Below, in pieces: positions 50,139 through 59,491 of a stretch of 64,000 nucleotides of DNA. Position numbers and translations under genes: made by a program. Source of the stretch: an uncultured Anaerococcus sp. GTDB taxonomy: Bacteria > Bacillota > Clostridia > Tissierellales > Peptoniphilaceae. The DNA is taken from assembly GCA_943914475.1 (NCBI GenBank), contig CALUCE010000005.1, positions 60,581 through 124,580 on the forward strand. The letters are read 5' to 3'. Each line of letters begins with the position of its first letter. Within the stretch, counting starts at the first letter, position 1. The notes under the pieces are model-generated. The model made no database searches. It was given only the letters and a program-made list of their open reading frames with translations, and was not told the origin of the DNA.

Positions 50139-51482
50139 TTAAACTGTTCCCATTAGTTTTAAAACTATGTTGGCTATGATAGCTGAACCTATATAGGTAC
50201 CTATCAAGGCACACAAGGTTACCATGATGATTTTTCCACCTTGTTTTTTGAAGGCATCTAGCTCTTTTGCAGAAGAAATTCCTGCGTAGGCTAGGATAGG
50301 TGTACAAAGTGGTAGTAGGTCTAGGTTGGTCATAGCTTGGTTAAAGCTATCTGCTACAGGTGAGATATTTGGTATTGACAAGAAACTTGCCAAGAAGGCT
50401 ATGTAAAGGATGGTTGGTAGGTTTACCTTTATTTTTTGAAGGATAAGATCTAGGAATAAACCTAAAACTGTTACTCCAAAGAGCCAAGCCATACCTGTTA
50501 ATATATCCATTACACTTGAGTCCATGCCGGTTTTGTTGGCAGAAACTATAAGGGCAAAGACTGATACTATGGCAGTTACTATAAGTACTTGCAAGTAGCT
50601 TAAAAGCTTTTTGCCAAAGCTCATAGTCTCTAGAGTTTCATCTTTTTTCTCTATGTGCCTGGTTGGAGCAAGGGCATCTAGCTCAGCTTGGTAGGCTTCT
50701 TTACCCTTAAGTTTTTTGTATAGCCACTCAGCTATAGGTATACCCAAGAAGAAAGCCACATAGATAGTATCTACTGCAGAAAGTACTTGAGAAGTTGCTC
50801 CATAACCCATTAGGGCATCTGCCTTTTCTGGGAAGGCTTCTATGATTGGCGCTATAGCCCCACTCATTTGTGAAGCAGAACCTGTTCCTGCTGCCATGGC
50901 TAGAGATTCTGGACTAAACCAAGGAATATTTACAAAAACAGATGAAATTATTGAGAAGAATATGGTTCCCAAAAGAGTTCCTGTTATGTATGATCCCATT
51001 ACTCCCCTACCTTCCGGGCTGTCAAGATCGTAAAGGTTGGCTACTATTCCAAGTCCTTCTTCCCTGGAAATAGAAAAACCACTTCCTATAGCTGTACGGT
51101 CCATTTTGAAAACCAAAACAGCCACTGGTATAGAAATAAAGATGGTTCCAAGGTTACCAAACTCTTGCAAGATAAGAGCAGGACCAGCCTTAAGAACTGT
51201 GTCAATATTAGGTCCAATTGATGTTGCCATGTAGGCTATTAGGTAAAGACAGGCTATACTAACATATTCTCCTGAATTTGCCATATCATCATCACTTACA
51301 AACTTCTTGTAACCAAGTCTTGCCACAATAATTCCAATGATCAAGGCATAGATCATTGGTAGTAGGTTAAACTTAATTACACCAAAGTCGAAAGGAATGA
51401 TTCCTATAGCTTCTGCTGCGACAACTATCAAGAGGCAAATGATATGTATCCTAATATCAGTTAAAAAACTTTTCTTTTTCAT
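50139..51482 (-). CDS. DUF3100 family membrane transporter
   Basis: 447 residues from the ATG at 51482 (GGAGG four bases upstream; an earlier ATG at 51509 has no site). About 12 hydrophobic segments with a cytosolic loop near 265-300. Family-like stretches include NLLPMIYALIIGI, AAGTGSASQMSGAI and PILAYAGISSAKELD. The overall pattern matches DUF3100 permease-like proteins, whose substrate is not known. A palindrome lies just ahead of the start (51503-51521). Confidence 0.75.
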   Translation of the reverse strand: MKKKSFLTDIRIHIICLLIVVAAEAIGIIPFDFGVIKFNLLPMIYALIIGIIVARLGYKKFVSDDDMANSGEYVSIACLYLIAYMATSIGPNIDTVLKAGPALILQEFGNLGTIFISIPVAVLVFKMDRTAIGSGFSISREEGLGIVANLYDLDSPEGRGVMGSYITGTLLGTIFFSIISSVFVNIPWFSPESLAMAAGTGSASQMSGAIAPIIEAFPEKADALMGYGATSQVLSAVDTIYVAFFLGIPIAEWLYKKLKGKEAYQAELDALAPTRHIEKKDETLETMSFGKKLLSYLQVLIVTAIVSVFALIVSANKTGMDSSVMDILTGMAWLFGVTVLGLFLDLILQKIKVNLPTILYIAFLASFLSIPNISPVADSFNQAMTNLDLLPLCTPILAYAGISSAKELDAFKKQGGKIIMVTLCALIGTYIGSAIIANIVLKLMGTV

Positions 51483-51817
51483 TTTTCCTCCATTATTAAA
51501 AACTAGCAAAATATTTGCTAGGCCCTACAAAAAAGTCCTTATAAATATTATGTATTTTTTGTATAAGTGTATATTTTTTGTAAACATAATTTGAGATCTC
51601 TGTTCGTTTACTGTATTATGATAACATTTACACAAGTTTTAGTCAATCAAAAGTTTTCCAAAGAAAACTTGTATTTCAAGCCTTTTCCCCATAAGTTTTT
51701 CTTTATAGCAACCAGAATTTCGGACTTATAGTTTTGCATACTTATAATGCTTTATTAAAGTTTTTTTACATATTTTTTCGTTTTTGTTTTTAAGCTCTAA
51801 TCTTATATAGTGATAAA
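51483..51817. other. Intergenic region without a gene
   Basis: Contains the DUF3100 leader palindrome (51503-51521), two direct copies of TATTTTTTGTA 19 bases apart (51553-51563 and 51572-51582), and AT-rich sequence. I find no coding sequence or convincing RNA gene in it. Confidence 0.6.
51503..51521 (-). promoter_or_regulatory. Palindrome in the DUF3100 leader
   Basis: CTAGCAAA and TTTGCTAG are perfect complements separated by ATA, ending about 20 bases before the start codon. It could be a repressor operator or a hairpin acting on translation. Confidence 0.5.
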
Positions 51818-52318
51818 TTATTCATCTTTCCCATGAACTTTAACCTTAAATTTCTCTATAAGAAACACATCCCAGGAGTCTAGGTTTGCTTCTTTTATGG
51901 CCTTTTCAAACATGGCAAGGTCTGTCTCAAAGTCCTTCCTATAAAAGATATAAAGCTCATCGTTATAGGAAATACAGATTCCATCAAAGTCACCAAAGTC
52001 TTCTATATATTTGATTTGCTCAACTTCAGTAAATTCATAGATTTTTATATCATGGTCAGCCAAATTTTCCTTGGTGATTGGCATATAGGTATAGGAGAAA
52101 AATCCTGCATTTATAGCTTCATGGATTATATCCAGTCCCATATCCTTTCTGGTTGGATATATAGACCCACTTTCCCCCTTGAGTCTTCCTGAGTTTTCTA
52201 TTCTTACAATGATTCCATTGTTTCTTTCTTTAAAATAATCGTCATAAGTTTCCAAGGCTTTCTTATTTTCTAGGTAGTAGGCTAAGGCATCATAGGCCAA
52301 ATTTACAAAAAGGTCCAT
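51818..52318 (-). CDS. AMMECR1-like domain protein lacking the conserved cysteine
   Basis: 166 residues. The pattern of an AMMECR1 domain is visible: AYDALAYYLEN, then GIIVRIENSGRLKGESGSIYPT, then DIIHEAINAGFF and ITKENLADHDIKIYEFT. In the family the signature reads LRGCIG; here it is LKGESG, so the invariant cysteine is gone. The C-terminal 50 residues form an alpha/beta extension. AAAGG precedes the ATG. No radical-SAM or Memo partner genes are nearby. Function is unknown; it may be a catalytically changed stand-alone version. Confidence 0.65.
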   Translation of the reverse strand: MDLFVNLAYDALAYYLENKKALETYDDYFKERNNGIIVRIENSGRLKGESGSIYPTRKDMGLDIIHEAINAGFFSYTYMPITKENLADHDIKIYEFTEVEQIKYIEDFGDFDGICISYNDELYIFYRKDFETDLAMFEKAIKEANLDSWDVFLIEKFKVKVHGKDE

Positions 52319-52506
52319 AATTTTTCCTTTCTTTTTTTTCTTATGCTAATATTTGCTTACATTTATTATACTTATAATAAGTTTAATGTGTAGAAACTTT
52401 TTCCTTAAACTTTAGCCCTTCTTATTTTCAAATCCAAGAAAATTTGGGTATAATATATGTAACTGTTTATTATTATGAAATAAGACGAAAAGAGGAGTTA
52501 GATATT

Positions 52507-53688
52507 ATGTACGATTATATTATCATTGGTAATGGTATAGCAGGTTTTACCTGTGCTAAAGAACTTAAAGATAGAGATGAAGACGCTAAAATTATTATTA
52601 TTTCTAAGGAGAAAAACCATACCTATTGGAGAACTAGACTTTCAGATTTGATTTCCAAGGATTTCTCACCAGAAGAAACTCTTGTTAAAAAAGAAAAATG
52701 GTATGAAGAAAACAAGGTAGAAGAAAGACTAGGAGTAGAAGTTAAAAAAATCGATAGAGATAAAAAAGTTGTAGTCCTAGACAATGGTGATGAGCTTGAG
52801 TATGGAAAAGTACTTATAGCTACAGGATCTCATTGCTTCGTTCCACCTATAGAAAATGTAGAATCCAAGGGTGTATTTGCTATAAGAACCTTGGAAGATT
52901 TGCTAGGTTTCAAAGAAACCATAGCCCAAAAAAACAAGGTAATAGTTATTGGTGGAGGTATTTTAGGACTTGAAGCAGCTTATTCTATCACTAAGCTTGA
53001 TCTAGAAGTTTTGGTTATAGAATCTATGCCTCACCTTTTAAGCAAGCAACTTGATCCTGAACTTTCTACAAAGATAGAAAAAGAACTTGATGAACTTGGT
53101 ATTAAATCTATCACCGGCAAGTTTACAAAGAAAATCTTAAAAAAAGATGGCAAGGCTTATGGTATAGAACTTGATAACGGAAGCGTTTATGAAGCAGATG
53201 CTATAATGATCCAAGCTGGAGTAAGAAGCAATATAGAAGTCGCCCAAAATTCTGGCCTTAAAACCGACAGGGGTATATGTGTAGACGAAAGTTTGGTAAC
53301 AGAAGATGAAGATATCTATGTTGCTGGTGACTGTGCCCAAATCGGCAATGTAACCATGGGACTATGGACAGCCTCCCAAGAAATGGGGAAAATAGCTGGT
53401 ATCAATATGACAGGTGGCTCAGAAAAATATGAACTACCAAAACCTTTCACCAGCCTTTTACTAGGAGACCTTAAGGTATTTTCTGCAGGTTTCTCATCAG
53501 GAGATGGCATAGAAGAAATCAAGAAGGAAGATGGAGACAATATCTATAAACTCTTTAAAAAAGACGGACAATTTGTAGGTGGAATTCTTTGGAATAATAT
53601 TGCCTACCAAAATGATGTTAAGAATATAGTATTCCAAGGAGAAGATCCTGCCAATACTAAGCTTGGTAAGGAAGTATTTGGATTTTAA
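52507..53688 (+). CDS. FAD-dependent pyridine nucleotide-disulfide oxidoreductase family protein
   Basis: 393 residues from the ATG at 52507 (GAGGAG upstream; an earlier in-frame ATG at 52444 is unsupported). FAD motif YIIIGNGIAGF at the N-terminus, NAD motif VIGGGILGLEAAYS near 150, and the FAD-binding VAGDCAQIG near 275. It lacks a CxxxxC redox pair, so it resembles NADH:rubredoxin/ferredoxin reductases and the N-terminal part of NirB rather than disulfide reductases. A TATAAT (52449-52454) precedes it. An electron-transfer role to a small iron protein is plausible but unproved. Confidence 0.85.
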   Translation: MYDYIIIGNGIAGFTCAKELKDRDEDAKIIIISKEKNHTYWRTRLSDLISKDFSPEETLVKKEKWYEENKVEERLGVEVKKIDRDKKVVVLDNGDELEYGKVLIATGSHCFVPPIENVESKGVFAIRTLEDLLGFKETIAQKNKVIVIGGGILGLEAAYSITKLDLEVLVIESMPHLLSKQLDPELSTKIEKELDELGIKSITGKFTKKILKKDGKAYGIELDNGSVYEADAIMIQAGVRSNIEVAQNSGLKTDRGICVDESLVTEDEDIYVAGDCAQIGNVTMGLWTASQEMGKIAGINMTGGSEKYELPKPFTSLLLGDLKVFSAGFSSGDGIEEIKKEDGDNIYKLFKKDGQFVGGILWNNIAYQNDVKNIVFQGEDPANTKLGKEVFGF

Positions 53689-53706
53689 TTTTAAAAATGC
53701 TTAAAA

Positions 53707-53757
53707 GAAAAACCATTAGGTTTCTCAAAATTTTTGAGATACTTAATGGTTTTTTAA
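53707..53757. terminator. Bidirectional terminator
   Basis: AAAACCATTA and TAATGGTTTT plus an inner TCTCAAAA/TTTTGAGA form a long hairpin with T runs on both sides, between two convergent genes. Confidence 0.85.
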
Positions 53758-53766
53758 ATACATATT

Positions 53767-55011
53767 TTAGTCTTCAAGTCCAACATAGATTGGAAAATCA
53801 GCCAGAAGATCTAGGACATCAGCTTTTATTTCATCTTTTGATCTAGTCTCTTTTAGGGCATCTATCATAAGTTCTGCCACCCTTCTAACATCTTTTTCTT
53901 TCATGCCCCTACTTGTGATGGCAGGAGTTCCTATCCTGATTCCTGATGTTATAAATGGAGACTCTGGATCATTTGGTATGGTGTTTTTGTTGGTGGTTAT
54001 ATGAACTTCCTTAAGCCTTTCTTCACCTTCCTTTCCTGTAAGATTTAAATTTCTTAAATCTAAAAGTAGGAGATGATTATCTGTTCCACCAGATACAAGC
54101 CTTATTCCACCATCCTTTAAAACCTCTCCCATGGCCTTGGCATTTTTTACAACTTGTCCAATATATTCCTTGTAGGATGGGTCAAGGGCTTCTTTGGCTG
54201 CAACAGCCTTTGCTGCTATAACATGAACCAAGGGACCTCCTTGCAGGCCTGGAAAGACTGCAGAGTCAATTTTTTTGGCATATTCTTTTTTACAAAAGAT
54301 CATTCCACCCCTTGGACCCCTAAGAGTTTTGTGGGTAGTTGTTGTTACAAAGTCTGCATAAGGAATAGGATTTTGGTGGTAGCCAGTTGCTACAAGACCT
54401 GCTATATGGGCCATATCTACCATAAAGAGGGCTCCTACTTCTTTGGCAATCTTTGAAATTCTTTCAAAGTCAATTTCCCTGGCATAGGCAGATGCACCAG
54501 CTACTATAAGCTTTGGCTTTTCACTTTTTGCCAAGTCTTTAAGCGCATCATAGTCTATTCTTTCACTTTCTGGATCTACTCCATAGGCCACAAAGTTATA
54601 TAGTTTTCCAGAGAAGTTTACTGGCGAACCATGGGTCAAGTGACCACCCTCTGAAAGATTCATGCCCAAGACTGTATCTCCTGGTTCTAGGATTGCTGTA
54701 TAAACTGCTATATTGGCATTGGCTCCACTGTGGGGTTGGACATTGGCATGGTCTGCACCAAATAGCTTGCAATACCTATCCCTTGCCAAGTCTTCTACCA
54801 CGTCTGTATATTCACAACCTGCATAGTATCTTTTGCCTGGATAACCTTCAGCATATTTGTTAGTAAATACAGAACCCATGGCTTCCATTACAGCTGGGCT
54901 TACTATATTTTCTGATGCTATAAGCTCGATTTCATCTCTTTGCCTTTTAAGTTCATCCATCATGGCCTGATGAACTTCTGGATCCGTTTTTCTAAGATTT
55001 TCTTTATACAT
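53767..55011 (-). CDS. glyA: Serine hydroxymethyltransferase
   Basis: PLP enzyme moving a one-carbon unit from serine to tetrahydrofolate, forming glycine. I start at the ATG at 55011 behind AAAGGTAAGTAAT, which gives the normal length of 414 residues; a -10 element (minus-strand TATAAT, 55082-55077) fits this start. Motifs: ELIASENIVS, GYPGKRYYAGCEY, the PLP-lysine stretch VTTTTHKTLRGPRGG (about 212-226), and the C-terminal SGIRIGTPAITSRGM. Flanked by terminators, so monocistronic. Confidence 0.96.
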   Translation of the reverse strand: MYKENLRKTDPEVHQAMMDELKRQRDEIELIASENIVSPAVMEAMGSVFTNKYAEGYPGKRYYAGCEYTDVVEDLARDRYCKLFGADHANVQPHSGANANIAVYTAILEPGDTVLGMNLSEGGHLTHGSPVNFSGKLYNFVAYGVDPESERIDYDALKDLAKSEKPKLIVAGASAYAREIDFERISKIAKEVGALFMVDMAHIAGLVATGYHQNPIPYADFVTTTTHKTLRGPRGGMIFCKKEYAKKIDSAVFPGLQGGPLVHVIAAKAVAAKEALDPSYKEYIGQVVKNAKAMGEVLKDGGIRLVSGGTDNHLLLLDLRNLNLTGKEGEERLKEVHITTNKNTIPNDPESPFITSGIRIGTPAITSRGMKEKDVRRVAELMIDALKETRSKDEIKADVLDLLADFPIYVGLED

Positions 55012-55133
55012 ATTACTTACCTTTTCCTGATTTTCTAATGTTTTCTCAAACATAAAGATCATTACCAACTACTAGGATTATACCAATATAATATAATTAG
55101 TCCATAATAGTTTAAAAACTTTATCATCCTAAA

Positions 55134-55173
55134 GAAAAAAAGACCTGCAAGTCTAGTAGCTTGCAAGCCTTAA
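55134..55173 (-). terminator. Terminator of the murE operon
   Basis: On the minus strand AAGGCTTGCAAG pairs with CTTGCAGGTCTT (two G-U), followed by TTTTT. Confidence 0.8.
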
Positions 55174-55175
55174 AG

Positions 55176-56468
55176 TTAAAGTTTCATGGAATTTTGTCTT
55201 CTTCTTAGGATGGTTATGGTTGCTTCTTCATCAAGCTCTACCATAGAAGTTTTTATAACTGTGTCTTTTTTAATATCTACTGCTGCCCTAGTCTTCTTTG
55301 TAATTAGGGAAATTGGTAAAAGATCATTTTCCATGGAATCCACGTGGGTGGTTATTTTTCCAAAGACTTTTTCTGATCCAATTCCATCCAAAAGTTCACC
55401 CTTTTTGATATCTCTTTTGGCTACTGTTACAGTATCTGCAACTTGGCCATGGATTGGGGCTATGGTTGGTTCATTTTCAACCACTGCCCTATAGATAGAT
55501 AAGGGTGTTTCAAGACTTGTTAAGTGGTAAGGCCTATTTAGGATATAGTTTGGACCATCTCCAAGTTCCAAGTATTTAAAGAGATCTTGGACCTCTTTTT
55601 TGTCTGAGGTTACTATCAAAAATACTCCTGGTGCCATACCTGGAGAAAACTCTACTACCTTGTAGGAATTTAAAACTCCCCCATCTTCTTTTAGCCTAAA
55701 GTCTTCTACTGCTGTTTCTGGTGTGGTTTCTATACCATGGCAGCCAAAAACATCTGGTAAAAAGCCCAAGGCATTGCAGACAGAAGTTAATTCTATCATG
55801 GTGTTGGTTCCATCCACAAAGGATGTGAGCATCTTTGTAGAAAGTCCCTTCTCCTTGGCCCTTTCCCTTAAAGTTTCTGGGGTAGCATAGTTATCTAGGG
55901 GATTATTTTTTCCCTTGGCTGCTACCAAAACTTCAAGACCTATGCCAAAGGCAAAGTCACAAAGTTCCATAAGGGCTCCTGGTTCATCTCCAGCAGTTGC
56001 TGTGTAGGTAACTCCTGCTTTTTTTGCCATATCATAAAGGATTGGACCAACTGCAGCATCGCATTCTACATTAAGACTTATATAGTGCTTGTGGTATTGG
56101 ATGGTTTTTACTGCAAGTTCTGCTCCAAACTCTGGAACACCAGTAGCATCTACTACAGCATTTATGTGTAAAATTTTGTAGCCTAGCTTGTGGTTTTTAG
56201 AAACTACTACATAGCCTTTTTCTATAACTTCATAGGCTTCCATAAAGTTATCTGTTTCTATAATCTTATCTTCTGAAACTCCAGAAGCTACAAGTTGGTC
56301 TATGGCCTTTTGTGGTGTGTGCTCTATTACAAGAACTACCTCCATGGCATCTATATCTCCGATTTGGTTTATAAGGGATGCTCCCATTTTTCCACACCCA
56401 ACTATGGCAAGGCTTATGGACTTGCCGTTGTGTTTTAATTCCTTTAATTTTCTATTTATCTTTAACAT
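55176..56468 (-). CDS. Homoserine-dehydrogenase-like NAD(P) oxidoreductase with SAF domain
   Basis: 430 residues. The N-terminal Rossmann domain has LAIVGCGKMGASLINQ, and a central catalytic domain resembles homoserine dehydrogenase (NAVVDATGVPEFGAELAV, ATAGDEPGALMEL). The last 95 residues form a SAF domain (TVTVAKRDIKKGELLDGIG). Proteins of this build are annotated as SAF-domain or homoserine dehydrogenase-like oxidoreductases; some act on sugar or amino acid derivatives, none can be assigned here. AAGGAG precedes the ATG; it overlaps the flavoprotein gene by 17 bases in the murE operon, an unexpected partner. Confidence 0.75.
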   Translation of the reverse strand: MLKINRKLKELKHNGKSISLAIVGCGKMGASLINQIGDIDAMEVVLVIEHTPQKAIDQLVASGVSEDKIIETDNFMEAYEVIEKGYVVVSKNHKLGYKILHINAVVDATGVPEFGAELAVKTIQYHKHYISLNVECDAAVGPILYDMAKKAGVTYTATAGDEPGALMELCDFAFGIGLEVLVAAKGKNNPLDNYATPETLRERAKEKGLSTKMLTSFVDGTNTMIELTSVCNALGFLPDVFGCHGIETTPETAVEDFRLKEDGGVLNSYKVVEFSPGMAPGVFLIVTSDKKEVQDLFKYLELGDGPNYILNRPYHLTSLETPLSIYRAVVENEPTIAPIHGQVADTVTVAKRDIKKGELLDGIGSEKVFGKITTHVDSMENDLLPISLITKKTRAAVDIKKDTVIKTSMVELDEEATITILRRRQNSMKL

Positions 56469-57657
56469 ATAATCTCCTTATGTCATCTGAACAAGCCTTG
56501 GCTGATGAAAAGGCCCACTGGATATTGTAACCGCCACAATCTCCTGCAACATCCATAACTTCACCTATAAAGTAGGTATCTTCTATATCAAGTGATTTCA
56601 TGGTTCTTGGGTCTATCCTGTCTGTTGCCACTCCCCCAAGACTTACCTGGGCGTTGATCTTATCGTGTATGTCTGTTAGGTCAAAGCTTGCTTTTTTTAG
56701 ATAAGAGCTTATCTTTTCCAAGGCCTCTATCTTTCTTTTTGTCTTTTTTGCTCCTGATCTTTTTATAATCTCCCCTATAAGGTTTTCATGTAAAAAGCCC
56801 AAAAGTATTTGGTCCAAAGACCTGTGGGGATATTTTTTAGCCTTGGTCTTAAGTTTCTCTAAAAGTGTATTATATGAGTATTCTGGATAAAAATCAATAT
56901 CTACCCTTACATCTTTTTTCTTGCTTAAGGCATGGGAGGCTTGGTTGGATAGGTCCAAAATGGCAGTTCCTGTAAGTCCGTAGGATTGGAAAATCACATC
57001 ATCTGTAGATTCCTTAATTTTTTTACCATCCACAAAAAGACTTGCCCTAGCCCTTAGTTTGGTTCCCTTGCAGGCCTTGGGATAGGGTTTTTTGGCAGCA
57101 TAATTGGTTATGGCTGGAACACTTGGGACAAGCTTGGTCTTTTTTCTAAGAAGTTCTAAAATTTTCCCGTCAGAGCCTGAATTTTTTAGAGTAACTCCTC
57201 CACTTCCTATTACCAAGACATCATACTTATACTTAGCCGAATATGTTATAAGTAGCTTGTTTTTAAAATCTATGTCAATAATTTCCTGGTCAAAAATAAA
57301 ATTTGCCTTATCTTTTGCCTCAAGGAAAAGCGCATCCCTTACTGTTTTTGAGGACATGGTCCTAGGATAGGCCCTGCCGCTTTCAAGGCTGGTCCACTCC
57401 AATCCCATAGACTCAAAATACTTTAAGAGATCCTTGTTGGTGAAATTATCCAGGGCATAGTTTACAAATCCCTTATTTTCTGAAAGATACTTATCATAAG
57501 AAATATTTAGGTTGGTAAAATTACAACGACCATTGCCTGTGGCCAGGAGTTTTCTTCCAGCAAAGGAATTTTTCTCTATAACATTTATTAAATTTTCTTC
57601 AAAAAAAGAACAGAAGGCAAGAGATGCCACTCCTGCTCCTATAACAAATATTTTCAT
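56452..57657 (-). CDS. HI0933/YhiN-family FAD flavoprotein
   Basis: 401 residues. N-terminal FAD motif IGAGVASLAFCSF, followed by the family hallmark GRKLLATGNGRCNFTNLN (about 33-50); C-terminal FAD closure GEVMDVAGDCGGYNIQWAFSS. These are the conserved elements of HI0933-like flavoproteins (BaiN/YhiN group), which bind FAD and perhaps NAD(P)H. The physiological reaction is uncertain; BaiN-type members reduce bile-acid intermediates. The ATG overlaps the murE stop by 4 bases and the downstream gene overlaps its end. Confidence 0.88.
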   Translation of the reverse strand: MKIFVIGAGVASLAFCSFFEENLINVIEKNSFAGRKLLATGNGRCNFTNLNISYDKYLSENKGFVNYALDNFTNKDLLKYFESMGLEWTSLESGRAYPRTMSSKTVRDALFLEAKDKANFIFDQEIIDIDFKNKLLITYSAKYKYDVLVIGSGGVTLKNSGSDGKILELLRKKTKLVPSVPAITNYAAKKPYPKACKGTKLRARASLFVDGKKIKESTDDVIFQSYGLTGTAILDLSNQASHALSKKKDVRVDIDFYPEYSYNTLLEKLKTKAKKYPHRSLDQILLGFLHENLIGEIIKRSGAKKTKRKIEALEKISSYLKKASFDLTDIHDKINAQVSLGGVATDRIDPRTMKSLDIEDTYFIGEVMDVAGDCGGYNIQWAFSSAKACSDDIRRLYVKDK

Positions 57658-59081
57658 AGCTCTTCTAGCACTTGCCTTACAGTTTCTTTTTCGCTGTAGG
57701 GAGTTTTTTCATTGCCCTTAAGTTTCATAAAGTTTTCTTCCCCCTTGCCCAAGAGTAAGACAAAGTCTCCTTTTTTGGCCTTGCTGATGCCGTACTTGAT
57801 AGCTTCTTTCCTATCCTTTATTTTTATATAGTCTCCATCAAATGCCCTGATTCCTTCAACTATATCCTCTGCTATATTTTCATAAGTATCAAACTTTGGA
57901 TCATCGCTTGTCACAACAGAGAAAACTTTGTGCTTGGCAGAAATCTCTCCGACTTTTCTCCTAATTTCTGCAGTCCTATCTCCATTCATTCCATATACTG
58001 CTATGATATTCTTACCCTTCTCTATGGCATCATAGGTTTTTTCAAAGGCTACAGGAGTATGGGCAAAGTCAATAACTATATTGATGCCCAAATCATTTTC
58101 TATAAATTCAAACCTAGAGTCAACTCCACCAAGATCTTCCATGGCTTCTGCTATAGTCTTAAGCTCATAGCCTCCACTTGCCAGTATAGAGATAGCCGCA
58201 AGGGCATTGTAAATATCAAAAATTGCATATCTTTTTAGGATAAATTTTTGATTCTTTACATAAAATTCTAGGTGGTTGTCTATGTTTTTTATATCATAGG
58301 CCCTAAAATCTGAGTCCTCATCTATGGAAAAAGTAATGGCATCCTTGTAGATATCCTTGGCTTTTTTTCCGTAAGGATCATCTATATTTATAATTTGCTT
58401 GGCTGAATTATCAAGAAGAATCATCTTGGCCTTGAAGTAGGATTCCATATCCTTATGAAAGTCCATATGCTCCATGGAAATGTTGGTAAAAACTCCATAG
58501 TCAAAGTCAAGTCCATCAAGCCTATGAAGGAAAAGACCATGGCTTGATGCTTCTATAACCGCATTTTTAATACCCCTATTTAAACTTTCCTCCAAGATAT
58601 CGTTGATTTCTGAAATCTCTGGTGTGGTATTTGGGGTATCAATTTTTTCATCATTGATAAAGGTTCCATCAGTTCCTATATTGCTAGCGGACCCATCCAA
58701 GCTTTTTAATAGCCTGTAGATAAAGGTAGCTGTAGTTGTTTTTCCATTGGTTCCGGTAACCCCAACCAGTCTTAACTTCCTAGAAGGATAGTCTCTTAGG
58801 GCATTGGATATCTGTCCTAGGGCAAATCTTGCATCAGAAACTTTTATGTAGGAAATATTATCCTCATATTTTATATCCTCCGTATGAACTATGCAGCCTG
58901 CTCCCTTTTCTATGGCAGAAGGAATAAAGCTATGGCCATCCATCTCCTTACCCTTGATGGCAACGAAGATTCCCTTCTTTTTTGCCTTTCTTGAATCATA
59001 GGTCACGTAGTTAAAGTCTGTATCATTTTGTTCGGTGTATGTCTTGTAGTCAATTTTTTCTACTAGGTCTAAAAGCTTCAC
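57654..59081 (-). CDS. murE: UDP-MurNAc-tripeptide synthetase, likely lysine-type
   Basis: Adds the third amino acid to the peptidoglycan stem. 475 residues with the ATP-binding GVTGTNGKTTTATF (about 108-121) and central ligase domain. At the amino-acid specificity site (about residue 391) it reads SDDPKFD instead of the DNPR motif of diaminopimelate-adding enzymes, which points to lysine or ornithine. The start is GTG at 59081, five bases after GGGAGG. It heads an operon with two oxidoreductase genes through 4- and 17-base overlaps. Confidence 0.93.
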   Translation of the reverse strand: MKLLDLVEKIDYKTYTEQNDTDFNYVTYDSRKAKKKGIFVAIKGKEMDGHSFIPSAIEKGAGCIVHTEDIKYEDNISYIKVSDARFALGQISNALRDYPSRKLRLVGVTGTNGKTTTATFIYRLLKSLDGSASNIGTDGTFINDEKIDTPNTTPEISEINDILEESLNRGIKNAVIEASSHGLFLHRLDGLDFDYGVFTNISMEHMDFHKDMESYFKAKMILLDNSAKQIINIDDPYGKKAKDIYKDAITFSIDEDSDFRAYDIKNIDNHLEFYVKNQKFILKRYAIFDIYNALAAISILASGGYELKTIAEAMEDLGGVDSRFEFIENDLGINIVIDFAHTPVAFEKTYDAIEKGKNIIAVYGMNGDRTAEIRRKVGEISAKHKVFSVVTSDDPKFDTYENIAEDIVEGIRAFDGDYIKIKDRKEAIKYGISKAKKGDFVLLLGKGEENFMKLKGNEKTPYSEKETVRQVLEEL

Positions 59082-59174
59082 TTTGGCCTCCCGACTGTAT
59101 TTTCTATTTCTATATTACTTACTAACTATATGATTTTACCTCTTTTGGCCAAATTTTCATTTATATGATGATAT

Positions 59175-59200
59175 AAAAAAACCAGCCCCCTTGGACTGGT
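59175..59200 (-). terminator. Terminator after the glutaredoxin gene
   Basis: On the minus strand ACCAGTCC pairs with GGCTGGT, followed by TTTTTTT. Confidence 0.8.
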
Positions 59201-59213
59201 CTTGTCTACTTAT

Positions 59214-59444
59214 TTATAAACCAAGAAGTTCTGTGATTTTTTCCTTGTCAAATCCTACTACTTCTTGTCCGTCAATTACAGAAACTGGAACTCCTCTGTG
59301 TCCATGTTCTACTAGGTAGTTCATAGCTTCCTTATCTTGGTCTATATTTTTTTCTTCAAATGGTACGTTATTTTCGTTTAAAAAGTTTTTTAATGCTTTA
59401 CAATAGGTACATGTTGTTGATGTGTAAACTGTTACGCCTTTCAT
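59214..59444 (-). CDS. Glutaredoxin-like protein (NrdH/YruB type)
   Basis: 76-residue thioredoxin-fold protein with redox pair Cys12/Cys15 (TTCTYCKAL), cis-proline motif GVPVSVID and the final VVGFDKEKI helix, typical of NrdH/YruB-like glutaredoxins. A good GGAG site precedes the ATG and a terminator follows. It may reduce ribonucleotide reductase or other disulfides; its reductase partner is not in the window. Confidence 0.9.
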   Translation of the reverse strand: MKGVTVYTSTTCTYCKALKNFLNENNVPFEEKNIDQDKEAMNYLVEHGHRGVPVSVIDGQEVVGFDKEKITELLGL

Positions 59445-59491
59445 AAATCTATCTCCTTTTTTCTACTTCAACTTAAGATTATTATACTGGC

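Noticed and set aside
52444..52506. An upstream start for the flavin oxidoreductase
   Set aside because: No ribosome site; the -10 element lies inside it, and the FAD motif normally begins within a few residues of the start.
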